NCBI RefSeq assembly: GCF_001559075.2
Contig: NZ_CP014015.2
Coordinates: 4,464,001-4,528,000 of the forward strand
Length of the DNA: 64,000 bases
Origin: Citrobacter amalonaticus
Lineage (GTDB): Bacteria; Pseudomonadota; Gammaproteobacteria; Enterobacterales; Enterobacteriaceae
Direction: 5' to 3'
Numbering within the stretch: the first letter of the stretch is position 1; every line of letters starts with the position of its first letter. A model generated the notes under the pieces. The model saw nothing but the letters and a program-made list of their open reading frames with translations. It ran no database searches and had not been told where the DNA came from. The translations under genes and the position numbers were made by a program. Positions 49,821 through 58,068 of this stretch are shown here, one piece after another.

Positions 49821-50574
49821 GTTGTCCTCCCAGAAACGATAACAACGCCGCGTTCACCGCACCCGGCGCTTCAATAGTGGATAAATGGGACGCCTTCACC
49901 ACGGTCAGTACAGAACCGACAATACGCTGGTGCATAAACTGAGCGTCGGCCACGGTGGTGACGGGATCATTTTCACCGGCAATCAACAGCGTCGGTCGTG
50001 TAATCCCGGCAATCTGCTCACGCAAATCGGCCGTTGCCAGCGCTTCACAGCAGGCGGCGTACCCTTCGGCTGACGACGCAGCGAGTGCCTCACACAATGC
50101 GGCGACCGTTTGCGGTGCCGACTGACGAAAAGCAGGGCTGAACCAGCGTTCCGGAGCGCTGACGGCAATATCGCGCAGTCCATTCTGACGAACGCTTTGC
50201 GCGCGGGCGCGCCAGCCCGCCTCGTCGCCTATACGCGCGGCGCTGTTTATCACCGTTACGCTCAGCAGTCGCTGCGGCTGATGACAGGCCAGCCACAGTC
50301 CGGTGAGTCCCCCCATCGAGATCCCGCAAAAATGCGCTGCCGGGATATCCAGGTGGTCGAGCAACGCAATCACATCCTGCCCCAGCCGGGCGAGATCGGT
50401 TGGCCCCGCATTGTTCGTCGCGCCATGCCCGTGGGTGTCATAGCGCAGCACCCGATATTGCGCGCTCAGCACCGCAAGCTGTGGCGCCCACATCGCCAGC
50501 GTCGTGCCCAGAGAGTTGGATAGCACCACCACCGGCGCGTCGTCCGGGCCATCAATCTGGTAATTCAGTTCCAT
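49810..50574 (-). CDS. pcaD: 3-oxoadipate enol-lactonase PcaD
   Basis: Alpha/beta hydrolase that opens 3-oxoadipate enol-lactone to 3-oxoadipate. 254 residues. Nucleophile Ser in HFCGISMGGLTG, Asp in LIAGENDPVTT, His in VVKASHLSTIEAPG. The start MELNYQIDGPDDAPVVV is chosen for the AGGA upstream and normal family length; it overlaps the 3' end of pcaB by 23 bases, showing tight coupling. An earlier in-frame ATG would extend into pcaB. Confidence 0.92.
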   Translation of the reverse strand: MELNYQIDGPDDAPVVVLSNSLGTTLAMWAPQLAVLSAQYRVLRYDTHGHGATNNAGPTDLARLGQDVIALLDHLDIPAAHFCGISMGGLTGLWLACHQPQRLLSVTVINSAARIGDEAGWRARAQSVRQNGLRDIAVSAPERWFSPAFRQSAPQTVAALCEALAASSAEGYAACCEALATADLREQIAGITRPTLLIAGENDPVTTVADAQFMHQRIVGSVLTVVKASHLSTIEAPGAVNAALLSFLGGQHAG

Positions 50575-51916
50575 GCTGTTGTTCCTCATAACGTGCAAGC
50601 ACGCGTTGCACAAATTGCGCCGCGCAGCCCGTTGCCGTGCCTGGGTCCAGTAACGCCGCCAGTTGTGATTCATTAAGATGGGCCATCACCTGCGGCTCCT
50701 TAACGAGTACCGAATGCAGGGAATGACCGCTTGCCACCGCGCGATGGCACAGCCCTTCAATCAGATGATGGGCATCCTGTTTGCCGATAAATGCCGCCAA
50801 AGCCAGAGTGACCGATTCCGCCATCATCAGGCCGTGAGTGATATCCAGGTTGTCACGCATCTTTTGCGGGAAGACCTGCATATTCAGGACGAGCTGTTGG
50901 GTTTCCTCGATGGCATGCCCGACCAGCATGACGATCTCCGGCAGGACTTCCCATTCTGCCTGCCAGCCGCCGAGCGCGCGTTCATGCTGCTGTAACTGAC
51001 TGCTGTAGAGTGTGGCCATCAGTCCTGGCGTTTTCTGCATGGCAGTGAGGATCGCCGCGCAGCTCACCGGATTTCGCTTGTGCGGCATCGCCGACGATCC
51101 GCCCCGACCCGCGACGACGGGTTCGCTCACTTCCGCCACTTCGGTCTGCATCAACAGCGCGAAGTCCTGAGCAAACTTGCCGAGAGTACCGCCAACACCG
51201 GCGTACCATGCCCCCACTTCCAGCAGCCGATCGCGCTGGGTATGCCAGGGCGTATCCGGCAGCGTCAGCGCCAGTTCCTGCGCGAGTCGCTCTGCCACCG
51301 GTAGAGCGTTCTGCCCGAGTGACGCCAGCGTTCCCGCCGCGCCGCCAAACTGCAGCACCAGTACACGCGACAGCAGAGGTTGCAGGCGTTCCTGCCAGCG
51401 CAGCAGCGCATCAAGCGTACCGGCCAGTTTCAGTCCCCAGGTCACCGGCAGCGCCTGCTGCATCCAGGTGCGACCCGGCATGACGGTATGCTGATAGCGA
51501 TGCGCCTGCTGAGCAAAGGCCGCAGTCAATTGCTCCAGCGCACGTTGCGTGTGATTGAGCGCCGCTCGCAGTTGCAGGACCAGCCCGGTATCGATCACAT
51601 CCTGGCTGGTTGCCCCCCAGTGTACGTAACGTGCGGCGTCAGGATCCTCGCTCTTCACCCGCGCGGTTAAGTGTTTCACCAGCGGAATGGCCAGATTGCC
51701 CGCCGCCCGCGCCGATTCCGCCAGCGCCTGCCGATCAAACTCCTGCGCGCGACAGGCCTGGGTGATAGGCCCGACAGCCGTTGCCGGTATCACGCCGCAG
51801 GCAGCCTGCGCGCGGGCAAGCGCGGCCTCAAAATCGAGCATCCTCTGAAGAAGCGATATGTCTGAAAATTCTGCCGTGAGCGCCGTTCCGCGCATCAACG
51901 GGGTTAGCAAGGTCAT
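50552..51916 (-). CDS. pcaB: 3-carboxy-cis,cis-muconate cycloisomerase PcaB
   Basis: Lactonises 3-carboxy-cis,cis-muconate to 4-carboxymuconolactone. 454 residues, fumarase/aspartase superfamily: the signature loop GRGGSSAMPHKRNPVSC (about 275), early MLDFEAALARAQAACGVIP, and the active-site TSQDVIDTG motif near residue 106. Start after AAGGAGCAGGA, 9 bp behind the pcaF stop. Confidence 0.93.
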   Translation of the reverse strand: MTLLTPLMRGTALTAEFSDISLLQRMLDFEAALARAQAACGVIPATAVGPITQACRAQEFDRQALAESARAAGNLAIPLVKHLTARVKSEDPDAARYVHWGATSQDVIDTGLVLQLRAALNHTQRALEQLTAAFAQQAHRYQHTVMPGRTWMQQALPVTWGLKLAGTLDALLRWQERLQPLLSRVLVLQFGGAAGTLASLGQNALPVAERLAQELALTLPDTPWHTQRDRLLEVGAWYAGVGGTLGKFAQDFALLMQTEVAEVSEPVVAGRGGSSAMPHKRNPVSCAAILTAMQKTPGLMATLYSSQLQQHERALGGWQAEWEVLPEIVMLVGHAIEETQQLVLNMQVFPQKMRDNLDITHGLMMAESVTLALAAFIGKQDAHHLIEGLCHRAVASGHSLHSVLVKEPQVMAHLNESQLAALLDPGTATGCAAQFVQRVLARYEEQQHGTELPD

Positions 51917-51925
51917 TCCTGCTCC

Positions 51926-53128
51926 TTACACGCGTTCAATAATCAATGCGATCCCCTGACCGACGCCAATGCACATGGTACAGAGCGCATAGCGTCCGCC
52001 GGTACGCTGTAGCTGGTAAGCGGCGGTCATCGCCAGACGCCCGCCCGATGCCCCCAACGGGTGACCGAGGGCGATCGCACCGCCGTTAGGATTCACCTGC
52101 GCGGCATCATCGGGTAACCCCAAATCACGCATCACCGCCAGCGCCTGCGCGGCAAACGCTTCGTTAAGCTCGATAACATCCATCTGACCAAGCGTTAAAC
52201 CCGTCTGCGCCAGTACTTTGCGAACCGCTGGCGCCGGGCCAAACCCCATAATTCGCGGGGCGACGCCAGCCGTTGCCACGCCGACAATCCGCGCCAGCGG
52301 TTGTAGACTTTGCTGCGCCATCGCCTGCTCGCTGGCGATGAGCAGCGCACAGGCACCGTCGTTAACGCCAGACGCATTGCCCGCCGACACCGTACCGTCA
52401 GGACGGACGACGCCTTTCAGCCTGGCGAGCGCCTCCAGCGATGTCGCACGCGGATGTTCATCTTCGCCAAAAATCAGCGGCTCGCCTCTTTTTTGTGACA
52501 CTGTCACTGAAATTAACTCTTGCGCGAACAGCCCCTGTTCCTGAGCGGCAGCGGTGCGCAACTGGCTGCGCAGCGCAAACGCATCCTGATCGGCGCGCGT
52601 TATGCCAAACTCCTGCGCCACGTTTTCTGCCGTTTCCGGCATAGAATCCACACCATAGCGTGCTTTCATTTGCGCGTTGATAAAGCGCCAGCCAATCGTG
52701 GTGTCTTCGATTTTCATGTTGCGGCTGAAGGCATTTTCCGCTTTGCCCATCACAAACGGCGCACGTGACATGCTCTCCACGCCACCGGCGATCATCAGTT
52801 GTGTTTCGCCGCTTTTAATCGCTCTCGCGGCAATACCAATGGCATCGAGGCTGGAACCACACAGCCGGTTTACCGTACTGCCCGGAACGCTTTCCGGCAA
52901 CCCGGCCAGCAGCAGCGCCATTCGCGCCACGTTGCGGTTATCTTCTCCCGCCTGATTCGCACAGCCGTAAATCACGTCATCGATCAACGCGGGATCGAGG
53001 CCAGGGTTGCGTTCAAGCAGCGCCTTCAGTGGAATAGCGGCCAGATCGTCAGCCCTGACGTTCGCCAGCGTTCCGCCGAATCGACCAAACGGCGTGCGCA
53101 CTGCATCACAGATAAATGCCTGATTCAT
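51926..53128 (-). CDS. pcaF: 3-oxoadipyl-CoA thiolase PcaF
   Basis: Cleaves 3-oxoadipyl-CoA with CoA to succinyl-CoA and acetyl-CoA, the last step of the pathway. 400 residues. Nucleophilic Cys in TVNRLCGSSLDA (about 90), NPNGGAIALGHPLGASG (His near 355), second Cys in LCTMCIGVGQG (near 385). Of two adjacent ATGs the second has better spacing from AAGGA. The substrate is judged from the operon, since paralogues such as PaaJ look alike. Confidence 0.93.
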   Translation of the reverse strand: MNQAFICDAVRTPFGRFGGTLANVRADDLAAIPLKALLERNPGLDPALIDDVIYGCANQAGEDNRNVARMALLLAGLPESVPGSTVNRLCGSSLDAIGIAARAIKSGETQLMIAGGVESMSRAPFVMGKAENAFSRNMKIEDTTIGWRFINAQMKARYGVDSMPETAENVAQEFGITRADQDAFALRSQLRTAAAQEQGLFAQELISVTVSQKRGEPLIFGEDEHPRATSLEALARLKGVVRPDGTVSAGNASGVNDGACALLIASEQAMAQQSLQPLARIVGVATAGVAPRIMGFGPAPAVRKVLAQTGLTLGQMDVIELNEAFAAQALAVMRDLGLPDDAAQVNPNGGAIALGHPLGASGGRLAMTAAYQLQRTGGRYALCTMCIGVGQGIALIIERV

Positions 53129-53137
53129 CATAGTTCC

Positions 53138-53794
53138 TTATGCGCTTTGCGCCAGCGGTTCACAGCTCAGAGTCACCGGCGTCAGACGTTGCAGCTCCTC
53201 AAAAGACAGACCGTTGAAAATTTCCCGGACAACCGGGCCCGAATCGGTAATGTCGATCACCGCCAGGTCGGTATAGATGCGACTGACGCAGCCCATGCCG
53301 GTTAAGGGATAAGTACAGTGTTCAACCAGTTTGCATTCGCCGTCGCGGGTCAGATGGTCCATCATTACAAATACCTGACGCGCGCCGATCGCCAGATCCA
53401 TCGCGCCGCCCACGGCGGGAATGGCGTCCGGCGCGCCGGTGCTCCAGTTAGCGAGATCCCCGGAGGCCGAGACCTGATACGCCCCCAACACGCAGATATC
53501 CAGATGCCCGCCGCGCATCATGGCGAAGGAGTCGCCGTGGTGGAAATAGCAACCGCCCTGCAACAGCGTGACGTACTCTTTCCCGGCATTAATCAGCTCC
53601 GGATCTTCTTCCCCTTCCGCCGGTTTTGGCCCCATCCCGAGCAGGCCATTTTCACTGTGCAGGAAAATCTCTTTTTCCGCTGGCAGGTAGTTCGCAATAC
53701 GGGTTGGCAAACCGATCCCCAGATTGACATATGCCCCTTCCGGGATATCCTGCGCCACGCGTTTGGCCATGTCGTCACGGGATAATGTCTTCAT
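53138..53794 (-). CDS. pcaJ: 3-oxoadipate CoA-transferase subunit B PcaJ
   Basis: Beta subunit of the succinyl-CoA:3-oxoadipate CoA-transferase. 218 residues. Family landmarks GAYVNLGIGLPTRIANYLP and the catalytic Glu in LHSENGLLGMGP (about 48). The start ATG MKTLSRDDMAKRVAQ follows AAGGAGTCAACG. 10 bp downstream of pcaI and 9 bp upstream of pcaF. Confidence 0.94.
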   Translation of the reverse strand: MKTLSRDDMAKRVAQDIPEGAYVNLGIGLPTRIANYLPAEKEIFLHSENGLLGMGPKPAEGEEDPELINAGKEYVTLLQGGCYFHHGDSFAMMRGGHLDICVLGAYQVSASGDLANWSTGAPDAIPAVGGAMDLAIGARQVFVMMDHLTRDGECKLVEHCTYPLTGMGCVSRIYTDLAVIDITDSGPVVREIFNGLSFEELQRLTPVTLSCEPLAQSA

Positions 53795-53804
53795 CGTTGA
53801 CTCC

Positions 53805-54494
53805 TTAGGCGCGCAGCGCTGCATGGGTGAGGTTTTCCAGAGAAAACACGCGCTGGACAAAAATCCCCGGCGTGATGACGTGCTCGGGATCAAGTTCGCC
53901 GAGAGGGACAATCTGATTCACCTCCACCACCGTGGTTTGCGCGGCGGTTGCCATGATCGGGCCAAAATTACGCGCCGCTTTGCGGTACACCAGATTTCCC
54001 CAGCGATCGGCCTGATGTGCCTTTATCAGGGCAAAATCAGCGCTAATCGGGTATTCGAGCACATAGTTTTTCCCTTCGATGTGGCGGGTTTCTTTGCCTT
54101 CAGCCAGCGGCGTACCGAAGCCTGTTGGCGTATAGATAGCCCCCAGGCCAGCCCCGGCCGCCTGAATGCGCGCCGCCAGATTCCCCTGGGGTACCAGCTC
54201 CAGTTCAACCTCGCCACGGCGATACAGGGCATCGAAAATCTGTGAATCCACCTGACGCGGAAAAGAGCAGATCATTTTGCGTACGCGTCTGGCCTTCAAC
54301 AGCGCGGCCAGACCGACTTCACCGTTGCCCGCATTGTTATTGATGATGGTAAGGTCGCGAGCGCCCTGCGCGATGAGCGCATCGATCAATGTGGTGGGTT
54401 GTCCGGCAGTACCAAAACCACCAATCATGATGGTGGCGCCGTCCGGGATCCCGGCGATGGCCTCCTCCAGCGAAGGCACACTTTTATCAATCAT
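53805..54494 (-). CDS. pcaI: 3-oxoadipate CoA-transferase subunit A PcaI
   Basis: Alpha subunit of the CoA-transferase activating 3-oxoadipate with succinyl-CoA. 229 residues starting MIDKSVPSLEEAIAGIPDGA, with the CoA-binding glycine loop IMIGGFGTAGQPTTLIDALI near 25-44. Start after AAGGAGCGAGCTG. First gene of pcaIJFBDC. The region to pcaR carries PcaR-type repeats. Confidence 0.94.
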   Translation of the reverse strand: MIDKSVPSLEEAIAGIPDGATIMIGGFGTAGQPTTLIDALIAQGARDLTIINNNAGNGEVGLAALLKARRVRKMICSFPRQVDSQIFDALYRRGEVELELVPQGNLAARIQAAGAGLGAIYTPTGFGTPLAEGKETRHIEGKNYVLEYPISADFALIKAHQADRWGNLVYRKAARNFGPIMATAAQTTVVEVNQIVPLGELDPEHVITPGIFVQRVFSLENLTHAALRA

Positions 54495-54577
54495 CAGCTC
54501 GCTCCTTGTGGTGCGGATTTCGCACATTTTTGCGTTGTTCGCACAAAATGTGACCCACTTAACGAAGTCAGGCAAGG

Positions 54578-54609
54578 GCGATAATCGAAATATGGTGCGA
54601 TAATCGAAC
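54578..54609. promoter_or_regulatory. PcaR operator region (tandem repeats)
   Basis: Two copies of GCGATAATCGAA at 54578-54589 and 54597-54608, 19 bp apart. On the other strand the second copy reads GTTCGATTATCGCAC, one base from the Pseudomonas putida PcaR site (GTTCGATAATCGCAC) as I recall it. It lies in the pcaI-pcaR divergent gap, upstream of both starts. Two TTCGCACA copies closer to pcaI may hold its promoter. Confidence 0.8.
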
Positions 54610-54640
54610 ATCGTTTATGTTTGTACGAAGAATGTGATCC

Positions 54641-55471
54641 GTGGCGAACAACGAGAGGAAAACAGTGGAAAAACATCCTGATGACCGACTGAACAATGAG
54701 ACCGATCCGTTCAAGGGCGATCCAAACTATATGGCGTCGCTGGCACGCGGGCTGGAGGTGATTCAGGCGTTCACGCCGCAGCGGCGGGTGATGTCGATAT
54801 CGCAGATTAGCCAGAAAACCGGGATCCCGCGCGCGGCGGTCAGACGCTGTCTGTATACGCTGGGAAAACTGGGTTTCGTCTATGCCGAAGATGGGAAAAA
54901 TTTCGAACTACGCCCGCGGATCCTGGCGCTGGGCCATGCCTATCTGGCCTCCACTCCGCTGGCTCGCGCCACTCAACCGGTTCTGAAACATCTGAGCGAA
55001 ATGCTCAATGAATCCTGTTCCATCGCCACCCTCGACGGTGACGATATTTTGTATATCGCCCGCGCCTCCAGCTCACGCATTATGACCATCGATCTGGACA
55101 TCGGCAGTCGGCTGCCCGCGTGGTCCACCTCAATGGGACGCGTTTTGCTCAGTCATCTTTCCGAGGACAAACTGAACGACATGCTCGGGCGCATCACCAT
55201 GATCCGTTACACCTCGCAGACCGTGGATTCCGTCCCCGCCCTGCGCGCCGAACTGAAGCAAGTGCGGCACCAGGGTTATGCGCTAAACGATCAGGAACTG
55301 GAGATGGGATTGCGGTCCATTGCCGTGCCGCTGATGAACAGCCAGGGTCAGGTGCTGGCGGCGCTTAACGTGGGCGTACATGCCGGACAGGTGACGGCGG
55401 ACGAGTTGCGCAGCCGCGTACTGCCCGAGCTGCAGAAAGCCGCGCAGGAGTTGTCGCTTTTACTGCATTAA
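54641..55471 (+). CDS. pcaR: IclR-family regulator PcaR
   Basis: Transcription factor for the divergent pca operon; in pseudomonads PcaR activates with 3-oxoadipate as inducer. Up to 276 residues. N-terminal winged HTH (about 30-90: YMASLARGLEVIQAFTP, MSISQISQKTGIPRAAVRRCLYTLGKLGFVY), then the IclR effector domain (SCSIATLDGDDILYIARASS, STSMGRVLLSHLS, ALNDQELEMGLRSIAVPLMN). The start is a GTG: either at 54641, or at 54665 which has AGAGGA at good spacing and loses eight residues outside the domain. It converges on smrA with overlapping stops. Confidence 0.92.
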   Translation: MANNERKTVEKHPDDRLNNETDPFKGDPNYMASLARGLEVIQAFTPQRRVMSISQISQKTGIPRAAVRRCLYTLGKLGFVYAEDGKNFELRPRILALGHAYLASTPLARATQPVLKHLSEMLNESCSIATLDGDDILYIARASSSRIMTIDLDIGSRLPAWSTSMGRVLLSHLSEDKLNDMLGRITMIRYTSQTVDSVPALRAELKQVRHQGYALNDQELEMGLRSIAVPLMNSQGQVLAALNVGVHAGQVTADELRSRVLPELQKAAQELSLLLH

Positions 55472-56031
55472 CGGCTGCGCTTGGCGTGACGTTCCCAGTT
55501 TTCCTGCTTCGCCTGCGCGGATTTGCGCAACGCCACATAGCACGCCCCGCTGCCGCCATGATGCGGCAGCGCCACGCAGTAGGCCTGAACGTCGTCGAAT
55601 TCGGTCAACCAGCGTGCCAGATAGCTGCGCACGATGTTGGCATGTGAGTTATCGTCTCGCCCCTTACCGTGAATGATCAGCACGTTACGCAGTCCATCCT
55701 GTAACGACTGGAGAAGAAAACTGAACAGTTGTTGACGGCAGGCTTCCACCGGCTGACGCAACAGATTGAGGCTCGCCTGCTGGCTGTATTTCCCCGTGCG
55801 CAGCTTATCGAGCACGCCCTGCTGCAGCCCTTCCCGGCGATACTCCAGCGGTTGCGTCAGCGGGACGATCTCCAGAAAGCCGGTGGTGAGAAAATTATCA
55901 AGCTGGAGTGTATCAATACGCTGCGGGGTCCGCGCATTGCGCACGGGCTGCCAGTATACGTCGGCGCAACGTTTCAGCGGCTGAACATCCTCCATGGCGT
56001 CAAGAAATAACGATTTGTCGTCAAGGTTCAT
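55468..56031 (-). CDS. smrA: Smr-domain DNA endonuclease SmrA (YdaL)
   Basis: 187-residue Smr-domain protein; E. coli SmrA/YdaL has DNA nicking activity in vitro, cellular role unclear. The C-terminal Smr domain (about 90-175) shows the core LNLLRQPVEACRQQLFSFL, the HGKGRDDNSHANIVRSYLARWL motif and VALPHHGGSGACYVALRK. E. coli length. The stop overlaps the pcaR stop by four bases. In E. coli the abg genes adjoin; here the pca cluster does. Confidence 0.94.
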   Translation of the reverse strand: MNLDDKSLFLDAMEDVQPLKRCADVYWQPVRNARTPQRIDTLQLDNFLTTGFLEIVPLTQPLEYRREGLQQGVLDKLRTGKYSQQASLNLLRQPVEACRQQLFSFLLQSLQDGLRNVLIIHGKGRDDNSHANIVRSYLARWLTEFDDVQAYCVALPHHGGSGACYVALRKSAQAKQENWERHAKRSR

Positions 56032-56220
56032 GCTGTGTCCTCCCGCTTTTTAAAGACAGGCACTATCATAGCCGTCCCCCAGGAGGGCGACAACGGTTTA
56101 CAGATGCTTCCAGTAAACATCAGGGTGTCATAAAGCCATGATGCACTAAGCCCATGCGATTTCATTCGTGATTAACTCAAATTGAGTGATTCTTAAATCC
56201 GTTTGATTTAACTTAGATTT

Positions 56221-56238
56221 TCGTGAAATCAATCACCC
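56221..56238 (+). promoter_or_regulatory. Candidate CRP site upstream of mcaS
   Basis: TCGTGAAATCAATCACCC has GTGA-N6-TCAC, the CRP core, centred about 51 bases before the predicted McaS 5' end. McaS is CRP-dependent in E. coli. The -51.5 position is not the classic -41.5 or -61.5, so the assignment is tentative. Confidence 0.55.
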
Positions 56239-56280
56239 ATGATGGCTGGCTTCAGTAAACAGTTCTTGCTATAAGACATT

Positions 56281-56373
56281 ACCCGCCACACGGAATAATA
56301 ACGGGAACACATGAAGGATAAACTGCTGTGTGTACTGTAGAGTCTGGCGGATGTCGACAGGCTCTATTTTTTT
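56281..56373 (+). ncRNA. mcaS: Small RNA McaS
   Basis: Hfq-binding small RNA that in E. coli lowers csgD (curli), raises flhD and pgaA, and titrates CsrA. The 3' half CTGCTGTGTGTACTGTAGAG onward to the terminator (stem AGAGTCTGGCGGATGTCGAC with GGCTCT and seven T at 56367-56373) is nearly identical to E. coli. The 5' half keeps the layout (ACCCG/CGGG stem, GGA motifs in loops) but differs in bases. A -10 element TATAAG at 56270-56275 sets the 5' end at 56281, giving 93 nt against about 95. Same place as in E. coli, beside smrA. Confidence 0.92.
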
Positions 56374-56455
56374 ATCCCAAATCAGGGGTATAGCACTGCT
56401 GGCAGTGACCATGATACGTTGACGCCCCACCGACTGCATGCCAACGAGGCAACCG

Positions 56456-56971
56456 ATGCTGACACTACTGGAAGAGAAAATGATGACCCCGCTGGGTCCA
56501 CTTTGGGTAATTTGCGATGAGCAGTTCAGGCTTCGCGCTATCGAGTGGGAACAGTACAGCGAACGCATGGTGCAACTGCTGGATATTCATTACCGCGTCG
56601 AAGGTTATACCCGCATCAGTGCAACCAATCCTGGTGGTCTGTGCGACAAACTTGCCGACTATTTTGCCGGTAACCTCAGCGCGATCGATGCGTTGCCCAC
56701 CGCCACCGGCGGCACCCCTTTTCAGCGGGAAGTCTGGCAAACATTGCGAACCATTCCTTGTGGTCAGGTGATGCACTACGGTCAGTTGGCTGAGCAGCTG
56801 GGACGCCCAGGCGCGGCACGAGCGGTTGGCGCGGCGAACGGTTCGAATCCAATCAGCATTGTGGTGCCCTGCCATCGCGTCATCGGACGAAACGGCACCA
56901 TGACCGGTTACGCCGGCGGCGTGCAGCGGAAAGAGTGGTTGTTGCGCCATGAAGGTTACCTGTTGCTGTAG
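56456..56971 (+). CDS. ogt: O6-methylguanine-DNA methyltransferase Ogt
   Basis: Constitutive suicide repair protein that takes methyl groups from O6-methylguanine and O4-methylthymine. 171 residues as in E. coli. Acceptor Cys139 in the IVVPCHRVIGRNG motif; DNA-binding helix PFQREVWQTLRTIPCGQVMHYGQLAEQLGRPGAARAVG. The start at 56456 follows GAGGCAACC and matches E. coli; an ATG six codons earlier is not used. Confidence 0.96.
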   Translation: MLTLLEEKMMTPLGPLWVICDEQFRLRAIEWEQYSERMVQLLDIHYRVEGYTRISATNPGGLCDKLADYFAGNLSAIDALPTATGGTPFQREVWQTLRTIPCGQVMHYGQLAEQLGRPGAARAVGAANGSNPISIVVPCHRVIGRNGTMTGYAGGVQRKEWLLRHEGYLLL

Positions 56972-57132
56972 TCTCCAGGCAATTCGTGCCTTCTTGCTCA
57001 CACTTTTACGTAAAGACGCCACACGGAAAGTAAGGATTTTCAAAGGGATAGAAATATTTTGCTCACACATGCCGGAATTATCCGCTATTGGGGTTACCTC
57101 AGACTTACGTGCTCACCAAAAAGATGTTAAAA

Positions 57133-57146
57133 TTGACAAATATCAA
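57133..57146 (+). promoter_or_regulatory. FNR box at the fnr promoter (autoregulation)
   Basis: TTGAC-AAAT-ATCAA matches the FNR consensus at nine of ten positions and ends 19 bp before the fnr start codon. In E. coli FNR represses its own gene anaerobically from a site of this kind. Confidence 0.88.
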
Positions 57147-57165
57147 TTACGGCTTGAGCAGACCT

Positions 57166-57918
57166 ATGATCCCGGAAAAGCGAATTATACGGCGCATTCA
57201 GTCTGGCGGTTGTGCTATCCATTGCCAGGATTGCAGTATCAGCCAGCTTTGCATCCCGTTCACACTTAACGAGCATGAGCTTGATCAGCTTGATAATATT
57301 ATCGAGCGTAAAAAGCCGATCCAGAAAGGCCAGACGCTGTTTAAAGCGGGTGATGAGCTGAAATCGCTCTATGCCATTCGTTCCGGTACGATCAAGAGCT
57401 ATACCATTACTGAACAAGGCGATGAGCAGATCACCGGCTTCCACCTCGCGGGCGACCTGGTCGGTTTCGACGCGATCGGTAGCGGTCATCATCCGAGTTT
57501 TGCGCAGGCACTGGAAACCTCAATGGTCTGTGAAATCCCGTTTGAGACACTTGATGATCTGTCCGGCAAAATGCCGAATCTGCGTCAGCAGATGATGCGT
57601 CTGATGAGTGGTGAGATCAAAGGTGACCAGGATATGATCCTGTTGCTGTCGAAGAAAAACGCGGAAGAGCGTCTGGCAGCATTTATCTATAACCTGTCCC
57701 GTCGCTTTGCGCAGCGTGGCTTCTCTCCACGTGAATTCCGTCTGACCATGACCCGTGGCGATATCGGTAACTACCTGGGCCTGACCGTTGAAACGATCAG
57801 CCGTCTGTTGGGTCGTTTCCAGAAAAGCGGGATGTTGGCGGTGAAAGGGAAATACATCACTATCGAAAACAGTGATGCGCTGGCGGTTCTCGCCGGACAC
57901 ACCCGCAACGTTGCTTAA
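57166..57918 (+). CDS. fnr: Global anaerobic regulator FNR
   Basis: Oxygen-sensing CRP-family transcription factor with a 4Fe-4S cluster. 250 residues, virtually identical to E. coli. N-terminal cysteines Cys16, Cys20, Cys23, Cys29 (three are cluster ligands) plus Cys122 in MVCEIPF; cNMP-like sensor domain; dimer helix; DNA-binding helix GLTVETISRLLGRFQKSG with the Glu, Ser and Arg that read TTGAT. The start MIPEKRIIRR is used; in-frame upstream ATGs overlap the promoter and FNR box. Confidence 0.98.
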   Translation: MIPEKRIIRRIQSGGCAIHCQDCSISQLCIPFTLNEHELDQLDNIIERKKPIQKGQTLFKAGDELKSLYAIRSGTIKSYTITEQGDEQITGFHLAGDLVGFDAIGSGHHPSFAQALETSMVCEIPFETLDDLSGKMPNLRQQMMRLMSGEIKGDQDMILLLSKKNAEERLAAFIYNLSRRFAQRGFSPREFRLTMTRGDIGNYLGLTVETISRLLGRFQKSGMLAVKGKYITIENSDALAVLAGHTRNVA

Positions 57919-57941
57919 TCTTTCCGCAACCCTTCAGAAAC

Positions 57942-57990
57942 CCTTCTGTCGAATCGTTAAATTTTCCTGATTTATTGATCTGACAGAAGG
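57942..57990. promoter_or_regulatory. Long-spaced inverted repeat upstream of uspE
   Basis: CCTTCTGTC and GACAGAAGG are perfect 9-base arms separated by 31 bases, shortly after the fnr stop. They could form the 3' stem of fnr mRNA or frame the uspE promoter. No T run. Confidence 0.4.
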
Positions 57991-58068
57991 TTCTTCCCTG
58001 TTTCAATTCACATTCTTGGGTTACTCTTTTAGTTACAAACTGCGATGACAGTTGTAAGGAGACCCTGT

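Noticed and set aside
56269..56568. 99-codon minus-strand frame across McaS and the ogt start
   Set aside because: Antisense to a conserved small RNA and to ogt; no support as a gene.
57019..57046. Possible extra terminator or hairpin after ogt
   Set aside because: No inverted repeat with meaningful arm length was found.
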